Part shown: positions 49,975 to 59,106 of the stretch, piece by piece
Numbering within the stretch: the stretch's first letter is position 1
Layout: each line of letters begins with the position of its first letter
Notes under the pieces: generated by a model
The model's database searches: none
What the model was told of the DNA's origin: nothing
Seen by the model: the letters and a program-made list of their open reading frames with translations, nothing else
Translations under genes and position numbers: made by a program
Assembly (NCBI GenBank): GCA_029261895.1
Contig: JAJDAK010000060.1
Coordinates: 19,030 to 83,029, forward strand
Direction of reading: 5' to 3'
Length of the DNA stretch: 64,000 nucleotides
From: Deltaproteobacteria bacterium
GTDB lineage: Bacteria; Myxococcota_A; UBA9160; SZUA-336

Positions 49975-50795
49975 CCCGATCAGAGACTGTTCTTATTACC
50001 GGGTGTTCTGCAGGCATCGGTCAAGCGACCGTAGAATGGGCCGCGGCTCGAGGTCATACCGTCATCGCGACCGCGATTAATGAGATTGAGCTCCAAGCGG
50101 TGCCGGACTCGGCGAAGCTGCGCTTGGTTTTGGATATTACAGATCCAAATTCGATTGAAACTGCGATGGACGAGATTCGCAACCAGGTTGGACCTGTATC
50201 GGTTCTGGTTAACAACGCGGGAATCTGCCAGCCGGGACCGATTGAGCTGCTGACCGACGAACAAATTCGTCGACAGCTGGATGTAAACCTAGAAGGCCAC
50301 ATACGGATGATTCGCGCGGTGCTGCCCGATATGCGTACGGCTCGTCGCGGCACGATCGTCAACGTTACTTCCATGTTAGGGCGCATGAGCGTGCCGTTCA
50401 GCGGTATCTACAACGCGTCGAAGTACGCGATGGAAGCGATCTCCGACGCGCTTCGGGTAGAGGTTTCGCAATTTGGTGTGCGTGTTGTGATTATCGAACC
50501 TGGCTGGATTCGCAGCCGGCTGGTCGAAAGTGCGAAAGTACTCAGTGACGATCAGTGGTATCAGCACGGCCCCTATGCCGAGACGCTGAGCCACTTGGAT
50601 GCCACGCACGAATCGATGCGCTATGGCGAAGGAACGCCCGAAGATGTGGCGCGAACGATCATTCGCGCCGTCGAGTCGAAACGTCCGCGCGCACGTTACC
50701 CCGTGACGTGGCTCGCGCACGTGATGCCGATCTTGCTCCGGATCCTACCGACGTCTGTCGGCGATCGACTGGTCGCGCGCGCGATTCGTCCTTAG
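49971..50795 (+). CDS. Short-chain dehydrogenase/reductase
   Basis: 274-residue SDR of the retinol-dehydrogenase-like type: LITGCSAGIGQATVEWAAARG, VLVNNAGICQPG, VTSMLGRMSVPFSGIYNASKYAMEAISDALRVEVSQFGVRVVIIEPG, then a C-terminal hydrophobic stretch (VTWLAHVMPILLRILPTSVGDRLV) that may touch the membrane. Such enzymes act on lipophilic alcohols. Third of the SDR trio. Stop overlaps the convergent amidohydrolase gene by four bases. Confidence 0.9.
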   Translation: MTRSETVLITGCSAGIGQATVEWAAARGHTVIATAINEIELQAVPDSAKLRLVLDITDPNSIETAMDEIRNQVGPVSVLVNNAGICQPGPIELLTDEQIRRQLDVNLEGHIRMIRAVLPDMRTARRGTIVNVTSMLGRMSVPFSGIYNASKYAMEAISDALRVEVSQFGVRVVIIEPGWIRSRLVESAKVLSDDQWYQHGPYAETLSHLDATHESMRYGEGTPEDVARTIIRAVESKRPRARYPVTWLAHVMPILLRILPTSVGDRLVARAIRP

Positions 50796-52528
50796 CTTAA
50801 GCGCGGCGTCGCTTGAGGACCGCGCAGTAGGCGGCCCGGTAATGCGCCGGTGGATTCGCCGTCGCGGAAGGTGACTTTGCCACTCAGAATTGTCGCGTCA
50901 TAGCCTTGGGCGCGTTGCACCAGGCGACGCGCGCCGGCGGGAAGATCGAACGCGAGCTTGGGCAAATCAAGGCGAAGTTTTTGGAAGTCGATCACGTTTA
51001 AATCCGCTTTGTAACCCGGTGCAAGCACGCCACGGTCGTTCAAGCCGAAGAGTGTCGCAGTGTCGTGGGTCATCTTCTTAACGGTCCATTCAAGGGGCAG
51101 CCGACTTCCACGTTCGCGATCTCGCACCCAATGCGTGAGCATGTACGTCGTCATGCTGGCGTCGCACATGACGCCGCAATGTGCACCGCCATCACCGAGA
51201 CCGAATGCGCTCCGTGGATGCGCGAGCATCTCGCCGACCGCGTCCAAATTAAAGTCGCTGTAGCCCAGCAGTGCGAACATCAGTAGTTGCCGTCCGTCGA
51301 GTTCGAGCAGCGCGTCGTAGAGGACCTCGTGAGCGCTTCTGCCTTCGCGTTCAGCCTGCGCTTGAATGCTCTGCTCCGGCCGTGGTTCGTAATCTGGAGG
51401 ATCACCGAGCGCAAAGACCTTGTGCATCGAAGCGTTGATAAACATCACGATGGGCTCAGACGTGGGCGATTCCTCGGACAGAATGCGTTGACGGACTTCG
51501 CTCTTGCGCATCTCGTTAACGCGCTGTTCAAGCGGAAGCTCAGCAAGGGCGAGATACGACGGTCTTTCAGAAAACGGATGGAACGTTTGCAGTCCCATCA
51601 AGAGCATCGTCGGTCGCGAGCCTACCTGGGCCACGAGATTCGCACCCATCTGCTCCGCTTGGTCGCAGAGCTCAAGCATCCGCTTCCACTGTTTCGAGTC
51701 GGCATCGTGTTGAATCAACGCGAATGTAACCGGCCGTTGAATCATTGCGGAGACTTTGCTCATCCATGCAATCTCTTTATCCGGTGCGGCCAGGTCCTCA
51801 CCCATGACACCCGCGGGCGCGAGCTCAAATAGTCCATGGCCTACATCGCGGAGTGCGCTTGCGATGCCGAGTAATTCATCGTCGGCTGCAAAGGTTCCGG
51901 GTACCGGTTCGCCATCAACGGCGCGGTGATAGATCGTTCGAGATGTAGAAAATCCAAGCGCGCCCGCTTCGAGGCCTTCGCGCACGACCGCCGTCATTTG
52001 AGTAATGTCGTCGGCGGTAGCGGGCTCGTTTTTGGCGCCACGCTCACCCATCACATAGCCGCGAACCGCACCGTGTGGAACCTGCGTTCCAATGTCCAAC
52101 GCGCGCGGAATTTTTTCGAGGGCATCGAGGTACTCAGGGAAGGTTTCCCAATTCCACTTGATCCCTTCGGCCAACGCGGATCCAGGAATATCTTCGACGC
52201 CCTCCATCAAACCGATGAGCCACTCGTGCCGATCCGGGTGTACGGGCGCGAAGCCAACGCCGCAATTGCCCATCACGGCTGTCGTGACGCCATGCCAACA
52301 TGACGGCGATAGCAATGGATCCCAGGTAGCCTGGCCATCGTAGTGGGTGTGGACGTCAACCCAGCCCGGCGTCACGAGCTTGCCTCGCGCATCGATCTCC
52401 TCGCGCGCGCTGGTTGAAATATCGCCGATTTCCACAATCCGATCGCCTACGATCGCGACGTCGGCCTCACGTGCCTCCGCTCCGGTCCCGTCCACGATCA
52501 TGCCGCCACGAATAAGTAGGTCGTGCAT
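50792..52528 (-). CDS. Amidohydrolase, D-aminoacylase-like
   Basis: The 578-residue enzyme begins [31 protein letters not shown]. The metal-binding [35 protein letters not shown] follows, with later metal/His regions in [10 protein letters not shown] and [11 protein letters not shown]. It closes with [14 protein letters not shown]. This is the N-acyl-D-amino-acid deacylase branch of the amidohydrolase superfamily. Members hydrolyse N-acyl D-amino acids, but many distant ones have other amide substrates. ATG 52528; the reading from 52612 lacks the family start. Divergent from the Usp gene. Confidence 0.88.
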   Translation of the reverse strand: MHDLLIRGGMIVDGTGAEAREADVAIVGDRIVEIGDISTSAREEIDARGKLVTPGWVDVHTHYDGQATWDPLLSPSCWHGVTTAVMGNCGVGFAPVHPDRHEWLIGLMEGVEDIPGSALAEGIKWNWETFPEYLDALEKIPRALDIGTQVPHGAVRGYVMGERGAKNEPATADDITQMTAVVREGLEAGALGFSTSRTIYHRAVDGEPVPGTFAADDELLGIASALRDVGHGLFELAPAGVMGEDLAAPDKEIAWMSKVSAMIQRPVTFALIQHDADSKQWKRMLELCDQAEQMGANLVAQVGSRPTMLLMGLQTFHPFSERPSYLALAELPLEQRVNEMRKSEVRQRILSEESPTSEPIVMFINASMHKVFALGDPPDYEPRPEQSIQAQAEREGRSAHEVLYDALLELDGRQLLMFALLGYSDFNLDAVGEMLAHPRSAFGLGDGGAHCGVMCDASMTTYMLTHWVRDRERGSRLPLEWTVKKMTHDTATLFGLNDRGVLAPGYKADLNVIDFQKLRLDLPKLAFDLPAGARRLVQRAQGYDATILSGKVTFRDGESTGALPGRLLRGPQATPRLS

Positions 52529-52587
52529 CGTTATCCTCGATTGGTTGCGATGAGCTGCATTCTGGCATTTTTGCGTCTGTCTTGTCG

Positions 52588-52617
52588 TTGACTCTTCCGA
52601 CCACGGGCCCATAGTGT
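52588..52617 (+). promoter_or_regulatory. Candidate promoter of the Usp operon
   Basis: TTGACT (52588-52593), an 18-base spacer and TAGTGT (52612-52617) lie just before the AGAGGAGGGGAG Shine-Dalgarno of the tandem Usp gene. Confidence 0.4.
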
Positions 52618-52635
52618 CGGCAGAGGAGGGGAGTC

Positions 52636-53532
52636 ATGGCGAAGATCGAACGTATCCTGGTTCCGATTGATTTTTCAGACTATTCCCATGGTGCATTGGA
52701 TTACGCGGCCAACCTTGCCGAGGCGACTGGCGCGAAAATCCATCTGCTCCACGCCTACCACTTGCCGGTACAGCTCGCATCGCTGGGTGAGGTCATGATC
52801 CCTCAGGATTTCTGGACCGCGGTCCGCGATGCTGCGACGCAAAAGATCCAAGCGTTAGCGAAACAACTCGAAGACCGCGGCATATCAGGTGAAACGGAAC
52901 TGATCGAAGAAAATCCCGCCCGTGCGATCGTTCGTCATGCAGAAACCATCGAGGCGGATTTGATCGTGATGGGAACTCAGGGTTTGTCGGGAATCAAACG
53001 CCTGATGCTCGGAAGTGTGGCAGCGCGCACGTTGCGGCTTGCACCCTGTCCGGTCTTGACGGTACCGAAAGACGCAGCGGTTGCCGGAAAGTTCCAGCTC
53101 GCACGCATCCTGGTTCCGATGGATTTTTCACCCTCTGCGCACGCGGCACTCGAGCTCGCGAAGAACTTCGCCAAACTCGTGACGCCGGTGCATTTGATCC
53201 TCGTTCATGGCTACTACATACCGGTTGAAATCGAGGCCCTCGCGCTGCACGAAGGAAGCGTGGTGCTTGAACAGCTATCAACGGGCGCAGAAAAAGGTCT
53301 TGCTGCGATGTTTGCCGAATTGCAGGATCAGGGGATTTCAGCGGAATATCTCGCAGATCATGGCAGCCCGGAACGGGTTATCGTGGAGATGGCAAAGCGT
53401 TCCGAGGTAGATTTGATCGTGATGGGAACGCACGGCCGGACAGGCTTTGTGCATGCAACTTTGGGTAGTGTTGCGGAACGCGTCGTGCAAAACTCGCCGT
53501 ATCCGATCCTCACCACCAAAGTAAGGGAATGA
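52636..53532 (+). CDS. Tandem universal stress protein (two UspA domains)
   Basis: 298 residues, two UspA domains of about 145 residues. Each opens with the strand ILVPIDFSDYSHGALDYAA or ILVPMDFSPSAHAALELA. Each ends with the ATP-binding signature G-x2-G-x9-G-S: MGTQGLSGIKRLMLGSVA and MGTHGRTGFVHATLGSVAE. Both copies therefore look ATP-binding. Usp proteins help survive stress. AGGAGGGGAG precedes ATG 52636. Its stop overlaps the AI-2E-type transporter start (ATGA), linking the stress sensor to the membrane protein. Confidence 0.93.
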   Translation: MAKIERILVPIDFSDYSHGALDYAANLAEATGAKIHLLHAYHLPVQLASLGEVMIPQDFWTAVRDAATQKIQALAKQLEDRGISGETELIEENPARAIVRHAETIEADLIVMGTQGLSGIKRLMLGSVAARTLRLAPCPVLTVPKDAAVAGKFQLARILVPMDFSPSAHAALELAKNFAKLVTPVHLILVHGYYIPVEIEALALHEGSVVLEQLSTGAEKGLAAMFAELQDQGISAEYLADHGSPERVIVEMAKRSEVDLIVMGTHGRTGFVHATLGSVAERVVQNSPYPILTTKVRE

Positions 53533-54557
53533 TCGTACCTTCAACTGAGCAACGCATTCAAACGATTTGTCTGATGCTGCTGACAACCTTCGCGGTCGCG
53601 ATCACGCTGTACTGGCTGAGCGCGGTGATGATCCCGTTTGTTCTCGCACTGTTTGTGGCTTTTGCAATTCGCCCAGGAGTCAATTTTCTCACGCGCCATG
53701 CCAAGGTCCCCCGACCGATCGCAATCGCGGGTGTTTTCATTGTGGGCTCGCTTTTCTTGGGGCTCGCTGGCGTGTTGGTCTCGTCTTCCGTGACGCAGTT
53801 GTCGGAGAACGCGGGTGCATACCAAACGACGATACAGCGCTTATCTACGAGCATCGTGCAATCGATTCCGCTTGATCGCTTCGGGTTGGATACATCAAGT
53901 CTGCAGGCTCAGCTCAGTGGGATACCGATTGGTTCGGTTTTGGTCGGATTGACCAACGCGATTCTGCAGATTTTGTCGAATGCGATCTTGGTGCTGATTT
54001 TTCTGATCTTTTTATTGATCGGAAGCGGGAAGTCAGTCGAGCAAAGTGACCCGGTTTGGGATCAAATCGAATATCGCATTGAGCGCTATGTGATCGCGAA
54101 GGTGTTGATTTCGGCAACCACGGGAATGTTGGTGAGTGGGATCCTATATGCTCTAGGCGTTGAGTTGGCGTTGATGTTTGGTTTTCTCGCCTTTTTGTTG
54201 AACTTTATTCCGAGTGTGGGCTCAATCATCGCGACGCTGCTGCCTCTTCCGGTCATCATCCTAAATCCCGACATTTCCACGACAACGGTTGTACTTGCAC
54301 TGGTATTGCCCGGCATCGTGCAGGTGACGATCGGTAACGGTCTCGAACCGAAGATCATGGGCGATTCCTTGGATTTGCATCCTATTTCGATCCTCTTTGC
54401 GTTGATCGTATGGGGTGTGCTCTGGGGAATCGTTGGAATGTTTCTCGCAACACCGATCACGGCGGTGCTGAAAATTTTGCTCGAACAACATGAGCTCACG
54501 CGCCCCGTCGCAGAATTGATGGCGGGTCGCTTCAGTACGGCGGAGGCAAAGGCTTGA
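53529..54557 (+). CDS. AI-2E family transporter/permease
   Basis: The 342-residue polytopic protein has about eight hydrophobic segments with the family layout: two N-terminal helices, a soluble loop (about 85-130), then a long C-terminal block. Signatures are PFVLALFVAFAIRPGVNFLTRH, FLLNFIPSVGSIIATLLPLPVIIL, NGLEPKIMGDSLDLHPISILFALIVWGVLWGIVGMFLATPITAVLKI. Members export small molecules or work as Na(+)/H(+) antiporters; AI-2 itself is not implied. ATGA overlap with the Usp gene and TTGA overlap with the following metallo-hydrolase gene put all three in one operon. Confidence 0.9.
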   Translation: MIVPSTEQRIQTICLMLLTTFAVAITLYWLSAVMIPFVLALFVAFAIRPGVNFLTRHAKVPRPIAIAGVFIVGSLFLGLAGVLVSSSVTQLSENAGAYQTTIQRLSTSIVQSIPLDRFGLDTSSLQAQLSGIPIGSVLVGLTNAILQILSNAILVLIFLIFLLIGSGKSVEQSDPVWDQIEYRIERYVIAKVLISATTGMLVSGILYALGVELALMFGFLAFLLNFIPSVGSIIATLLPLPVIILNPDISTTTVVLALVLPGIVQVTIGNGLEPKIMGDSLDLHPISILFALIVWGVLWGIVGMFLATPITAVLKILLEQHELTRPVAELMAGRFSTAEAKA

Positions 54558-55465
54558 GAATTATAATCGGGTTTTTGGTGATCGCGACTCTGGGTCTCTG
54601 GGGTTTGAAGATCTACTACCTTGATCTTGGATCGGCGCCAGAAACCACCGCATTTCAGATCGACATTGAAGGGATGCGCGCGCTCGTTAAAGACGACAAA
54701 GGCAACCTTCCAATACGCATCAATGCAGTACTCGTCGGATCCTCTGAGGTACCAAGCACGATGGTGGTGGCTGGAACCGGTTTCGACGAACGTCGCATGG
54801 TGCGCGTGGCGTATCAGATTGTTTACGGCAGCCGCTACGTGTTGATCGATGCGGGCGCGGATGAAGCGTTGGATCAAAAGGTAGGAATGGGCGGCACGTT
54901 CTACGCCGAAGGATATGAGCAGATCCAACGCGCTTTGGATCGCGCCGCTGCCGTACTGTTTACGCACGAGCACTGGGATCACACGGCGGGTGTCGCGCGG
55001 GCGCCGAATCTCGAACGTATCTATGCGAAAATTCACTTCACCAAGGCGCAGCTCGAAAACAAAACCGAGCTTGCGATAGCGGAATTTCCAGCGGGATTTC
55101 TAGATCGCTTTACGCCGATCGAGTATGAGGGTCTACATCGGTTCGCATCGGGCATGGTTTTGTTGGGAGCGGCCGGTCACACGCCCGGTTCGCAGATGAT
55201 CTATGTGCGTTTGTCCGACGGAGCGGAGTATCTGTTCGTTGGTGATATCGTCTGGCATACGGACGGGATCCGCCTTTTGCGCGGTCGACCCCGTGCGATC
55301 AGTCGACTCCTCCTAGGCGAGGAAGAAGACGTCGTGCTCCAACAAGTGCGGGCGCTCCATAATCTATCCGATGCGTACAGCGACGTGGAGGTGGTGGTTT
55401 CTCATGATGGTGATCAGTTCGATGAACTGACGGGTTCAGGCAGATTTGGAAGTCGCTTCGAGTAG
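54554..55465 (+). CDS. Membrane-anchored metallo-beta-lactamase fold hydrolase
   Basis: 303 residues. An N-terminal helix (IIIGFLVIATLGLWGLKIYYL) anchors the protein, followed by an MBL domain. YVLIDAGADEAL comes first, then the metal motif THEHWDHTAG (HxHxDH), LLGAAGHTPGSQMIYV and LFVGDIVWHTDGI. It is a phosphoric-ester, thioester or lactone hydrolase of unknown substrate. TTG start at 54554 overlaps the transporter stop as TTGA. The membrane anchor plus coupling to the transporter suggests it acts on transported material. Confidence 0.85.
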   Translation: MRIIIGFLVIATLGLWGLKIYYLDLGSAPETTAFQIDIEGMRALVKDDKGNLPIRINAVLVGSSEVPSTMVVAGTGFDERRMVRVAYQIVYGSRYVLIDAGADEALDQKVGMGGTFYAEGYEQIQRALDRAAAVLFTHEHWDHTAGVARAPNLERIYAKIHFTKAQLENKTELAIAEFPAGFLDRFTPIEYEGLHRFASGMVLLGAAGHTPGSQMIYVRLSDGAEYLFVGDIVWHTDGIRLLRGRPRAISRLLLGEEEDVVLQQVRALHNLSDAYSDVEVVVSHDGDQFDELTGSGRFGSRFE

Positions 55466-56635
55466 CCATCCCGACTCTTGGAAACAACGGAGCAATAACT
55501 TCCGTACTGCGGTTTCCCATAGAAAGCTGACGTGTCCGCCTTCGTACCACGCGACTTCGGGCTTTCCCCAATGACGCCATAAATTGCGCGCGTGCTCCGG
55601 GTATGCGAGACGATCTGCGATCCCCGCATAGATGTAGCGTCGGTGATGCGGCACGCGAGGCTGATGGGCAAACGGAGATACCACTGTGAGTACCTCGTCG
55701 GCATCATCCAGGGAATAGCCGTTTGCTTCCGCGAAACGCAGCAACACACTTGGTACATGACTGCGCACCAAGCGCACAAAATCCGCCGCTGGAATGCCGA
55801 GTACTGCACAGTCGAGTCCGTCTTCGAGCGAAGCGATCAACGAAGCGGTGTAGCCACCAAGCGAGACGCCGTAGACGCCAACGGATTCCGCGCCCCGAAA
55901 GCGTAGCCAGCCGATCAGGCGTCGGATGTCCCAGACCGCTTGAGTTTGGGCGTGCACTGTATCGATGAAATCACCGGTCAGAAATCCATCGCCACCGCGT
56001 CGACCGTGTCGACGCGGTCCGTGAAACGGAAGCACCGGGATCGCGATATTGAGGCCGAGTTCTTGATGCAACCACTTTGCACGAAAACCGGTGAAGTCGA
56101 CCGCGGGGTAACCCATTCGATATCCCGGAACGCAGACCAACCAGGGACGTGAAGGATCCTCATGTTCCGCGATCCACGCGTGGGCGAAGTCGTTGGATCG
56201 GTAGCTCATCCAACGTTCACGTCCCGGTTCTCCCGCATGCGGTTCGTAACCGCTGTGGTACTGAATATGATCGTAGTCGAGGAATGCCGATCGATGACTC
56301 GAACGCTGACGCAGTCGCAGAGGCGGCGGATCGATGTGATAACTCGTGGGATTGTCGAGCCAACCTTTGCTCCCGAAAATGTCCACCGCTTGCTTCAGTT
56401 CTTCGGTGGTACGCCGTCTCTGGCTAGGTGAAACGAACGGCGCGGAGAGCAACTCGGTCGCAAAGAAGAACTCATCGAGCATCACCTTGGACATCACGCT
56501 CAAACTGGGTGTGCTTGAAGGGATGCCACGTGGTAGCGCGCGTGCGAGCTGTTCAGCCCAACGCACTCCGAGCAGGACAGATGTGGCTCCCGATCGCAGC
56601 GCCAGTTCTGACCCCTGTAGGATCGTCTGCAGCAT
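55436..56635 (-). CDS. Alpha/beta hydrolase (cofactor-free)
   Basis: 399 residues. The core has the nucleophile elbow GVYGVSLGGYTAS (Ser), AIPVLPFHGPRRHGRRGGDG near the oxyanion region, and late Asp/His (AGIADRLAY, YEGGHVSFLWE). The N-terminal 150 residues are extra helices and a Pro/Arg-rich segment that could be a lid or targeting region. It would hydrolyse an ester, lactone or thioester. ATG 56635; the longer reading overlaps the divergent crotonase gene. Its gene body converges on the metallo-hydrolase gene. Confidence 0.85.
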   Translation of the reverse strand: MLQTILQGSELALRSGATSVLLGVRWAEQLARALPRGIPSSTPSLSVMSKVMLDEFFFATELLSAPFVSPSQRRRTTEELKQAVDIFGSKGWLDNPTSYHIDPPPLRLRQRSSHRSAFLDYDHIQYHSGYEPHAGEPGRERWMSYRSNDFAHAWIAEHEDPSRPWLVCVPGYRMGYPAVDFTGFRAKWLHQELGLNIAIPVLPFHGPRRHGRRGGDGFLTGDFIDTVHAQTQAVWDIRRLIGWLRFRGAESVGVYGVSLGGYTASLIASLEDGLDCAVLGIPAADFVRLVRSHVPSVLLRFAEANGYSLDDADEVLTVVSPFAHQPRVPHHRRYIYAGIADRLAYPEHARNLWRHWGKPEVAWYEGGHVSFLWETAVRKLLLRCFQESGWLLEATSKSA

Positions 56636-56671
56636 GAAGGGAAGAAGTATACTCGATTCAAGGAGGGTTGC

Positions 56672-57526
56672 ATGGCGTTCCACTGCTTACGAACCGAGAC
56701 CCGAAACGGCGTCTACATCATTACTCTGACCAGGGCGAAAGAATACAATACGATCACACCTGAGCTGAGAGACGAATTGTCGCAGTCTATTGACGCTGCG
56801 GACGAGGATCGCGACGCGCGTGTGATCCTGGTTCGAGCGGAGGGCCCAGCTTTCTGTGCTGGCTACGGCCTGGATTGGTCGACGTCGGCCCAGTCGAGCG
56901 AAACTCAGAATTCTCAGCATAGCCAGCGAGCATGGGACTCGGTTGCCGATCTGAGAATGATGGGCCGCTTCGTCGATACCTATATGAAGCTCTGGTATGC
57001 CAAGAAACCAACGATCGCTGCGGTTCAAGGCTGGTGTATCGGCGGCGGTACCGACATGGTGCTTTGCGCGGATTTGATTGTCGCAGCGGAGAATGCCGTT
57101 TTCGGTTATCCGCCGGCACGCGTTTGGGGCACGCCAACCACCGCGATGTGGGTGTATCGAATGGGTTTGGAGCAGGCGAAGCGCTACCTGCTGACCGGTG
57201 ATGAAATCCGGGCTGAAGAAGCTGCGAGAATCGGGTTGATCCTTGAAACCGTGTCGACGGACGATCTTGATCAACACAGTGTGGGCTTGGCGGAACGCAT
57301 GGCTCGCTTGCCCGTCAATCAATTGATGATGATGAAAATGCTCTGTAACCAAACCGTGGAGAACATGGGCTTGGCGTCGAGCCGTATGTTGGGAACGCTT
57401 TTTGACGGCGTTGCCCGTCATACGCAAGAGGGGCTCGATTTTGTGGATCGTGCGGAAGAGGTGGGATTTCGCCAGGCGGTTCGCGAGCGTGATGATCCGT
57501 TCAAGGACTACGGGAGTCGATCTTAG
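56672..57526 (+). CDS. Crotonase-fold enoyl-CoA hydratase/isomerase family protein
   Basis: 284 residues with a full crotonase fold: VYIITLTRAKEYNTITPELRDELSQSI, VRAEGPAFCAGYGLDWS (first oxyanion loop), AVQGWCIGGGTDMVLCADLIVAAENAVFGYP (second oxyanion loop). The catalytic Glu expected in FGxPE is not there; the segment reads FGYPPARVWG, so classical hydration is unlikely. The family includes isomerases, dehalogenases and hydrolases. AAGGAGGG precedes ATG 56672. Co-directional with the following SDR, 40 bases away. Confidence 0.9.
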   Translation: MAFHCLRTETRNGVYIITLTRAKEYNTITPELRDELSQSIDAADEDRDARVILVRAEGPAFCAGYGLDWSTSAQSSETQNSQHSQRAWDSVADLRMMGRFVDTYMKLWYAKKPTIAAVQGWCIGGGTDMVLCADLIVAAENAVFGYPPARVWGTPTTAMWVYRMGLEQAKRYLLTGDEIRAEEAARIGLILETVSTDDLDQHSVGLAERMARLPVNQLMMMKMLCNQTVENMGLASSRMLGTLFDGVARHTQEGLDFVDRAEEVGFRQAVRERDDPFKDYGSRS

Positions 57527-57566
57527 CGCCCGTGGTAGTCTACGGCTTCGCAAAGGAGTGACGCCC

Positions 57567-58355
57567 ATGATCTTGGATCGATTTCGAATGGACGGCAAAG
57601 TCGCCATTGTAACGGGTAGTGGACGTGGGATCGGCCGCGGCATCGCGGAAGCGCTTGCCGAGACGGGTTGTGGCGTCGTGTGTACTGCACGTAGCGCGGA
57701 TCAGATTGAGACGGTTGCGAAGGGGATCGAAGCATCTGGACAGCGCGCAATCGCGGTACCGTGTGATGTCAACGAGCGAGCTGATTTAGAGAACTTAGTC
57801 GCCGCTGCGATGAAAGAGTTCGGACGCATCGATGTCTTGGTCAACAACGCCGGCGGAAGCCCACCTAAGGCAGCGCTTCGTACTAGCGAAACGATGTTCA
57901 ATCACGCGATCCATTTCAATGTGACGTCCGCATTTCTGATGAGTCGTTTCTGTATTCCGCATATGCTTGAGCGCGACGGTGGCTCCATTCTAAATATCTC
58001 GTCGGGACTGTCCTGGATGGTCGAGGCGGGATTTGTCGCATATGGCACTGCAAAAGCCGCGCTCAATCATCTAACGCGACTGCTGGCGAACGAATTCGCG
58101 CCACGTGTTCGGGTGAACGCGATCGCGGTTGGTTCGGTTGAAACCGACGCACTGGGTCCTTTTCTCGAGAACGGGGACCTGAAGCAAAAGATGGAGAGTC
58201 TGACGCCGATGGGACGTTTAGGCACAACGGATGACATTGCACTCGCTGCGCTCTATCTCACGACACCCGCGTCCAGCTGGGTTACGGGAAAGATTTTTGA
58301 GGTAGACGGCGGAACGGTGGCATCCAATTGGCCGCTGGATCTTTCCGGCGTTTAA
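57567..58355 (+). CDS. Short-chain dehydrogenase/reductase
   Basis: 262 residues: FRMDGKVAIVTGSGRGIGRGIAEALAETG, the CTARS arm at beta2 (NADP preference), VLVNNAGGSPPKAALRTSE, NISSGLSWM (Ser) and YGTAKAALNHLTR (Tyr/Lys). It resembles 7-alpha-hydroxysteroid dehydrogenase and keto-reductases. AAAGGAG lies seven bases before ATG 57567. Follows the crotonase, so they may act on one CoA-linked substrate. Ends 12 bases from the convergent PilZ gene. Confidence 0.9.
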   Translation: MILDRFRMDGKVAIVTGSGRGIGRGIAEALAETGCGVVCTARSADQIETVAKGIEASGQRAIAVPCDVNERADLENLVAAAMKEFGRIDVLVNNAGGSPPKAALRTSETMFNHAIHFNVTSAFLMSRFCIPHMLERDGGSILNISSGLSWMVEAGFVAYGTAKAALNHLTRLLANEFAPRVRVNAIAVGSVETDALGPFLENGDLKQKMESLTPMGRLGTTDDIALAALYLTTPASSWVTGKIFEVDGGTVASNWPLDLSGV

Positions 58356-58367
58356 CACGTAAACAGC

Positions 58368-58868
58368 TTAAACAGATTCGACGCTTACGACTTCCCAATC
58401 GTCGCCGAGCTGCTCAACGGCTGCGTTTTTCGCCGCCTCGTTGCTCTCGGATTTGATCGTGAGAATCCTGGATCGTGGCGTACCTGATAGTGCGAGCTTT
58501 ACCCGAAAACTCGGCAACGGTGGGGCCACGTCCTCGTCCCATTCGCCCGCGGGCGTAGCACCGACGAGTTCATAGTATTCGGTCGGCGCATCCAGGATCT
58601 CTACACCAATTCCGCGGCCCGAGATCGCGACCAACTGCGGGGGCACGACTTTTTGCCGCGCAACACGAACACGCAACTTGACCGCCGGAGTCGAATCCGT
58701 TTCAGAGATTTCGACGTCGACAGGAATCCCGGCTGGAGGACGGGCGGTGGTTTGAATAAAGAGCCCCGTAGGGGAGACATCGATGATGATGCCACCGGTG
58801 GCGCCTCTCTCCATCAGTAAACTGCAAGGTATGCGGCGCTTCTTGCGTTCGATTTTACGACGTCCCAT
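58368..58868 (-). CDS. PilZ domain protein (c-di-GMP binding)
   Basis: A 166-residue protein whose N-terminal domain has the PilZ pattern. Basic RKKRRIPCSL supplies the RxxxR-like cluster, and IIIDVSPTGLFIQT gives the (D/N)xSxxG motif. After about residue 105 an acidic linker (EWDEDVAPP) leads to a small alpha/beta domain (VKLALSGTPRSRILTIKSESNEAAKNAA...WEVVSVES). It probably reads c-di-GMP to alter motility or surface secretion. The ATG follows GAGGAG only a few bases upstream, and that site can be locked in a hairpin (58871-58898). Confidence 0.82.
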   Translation of the reverse strand: MGRRKIERKKRRIPCSLLMERGATGGIIIDVSPTGLFIQTTARPPAGIPVDVEISETDSTPAVKLRVRVARQKVVPPQLVAISGRGIGVEILDAPTEYYELVGATPAGEWDEDVAPPLPSFRVKLALSGTPRSRILTIKSESNEAAKNAAVEQLGDDWEVVSVESV

Positions 58869-59106
58869 TTCTACTCCTCGATCTGGAAATCGGAGTAGAC
58901 GTCAAACCTCTTGAATGCAGGGACGTTCTCTTCCGGGTGTTACCAAAACTACCCACTCGTAACTCATCACTCATGTGCAACTTGGGCGCAACGAATTTTC
59001 TATCTCTATATGTCGTCGATCAAAAGACGCAAACCAATGTATCGTTGGTACGAAACTTGGATATAGAACAGCGTAGTTATTTGATTTTGCCGTGGGAGGC
59101 TACAAG
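58869..59106. other. Divergent region between PilZ and zinc-ribbon genes
   Basis: It contains the SD-masking hairpin and a 7-base-spaced ACTC run (ACTCGTAACTCATCACTCAT, 58954-58973) that could be a direct-repeat binding site. A CCAA...TTGG inverted pair lies near 59034. No ORF beyond chance. Confidence 0.45.
58871..58898 (-). promoter_or_regulatory. Hairpin masking the PilZ gene ribosome binding site
   Basis: On the minus strand CTACTCC (58898-58892) pairs with GGAGTAG (58877-58871) over 7 bp, and inner GAT/ATC may add 3 more with a small bulge. The 3' arm contains GAGGAG, the Shine-Dalgarno, and ends two bases before the ATG. Such a structure can limit or regulate translation. Confidence 0.55.
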
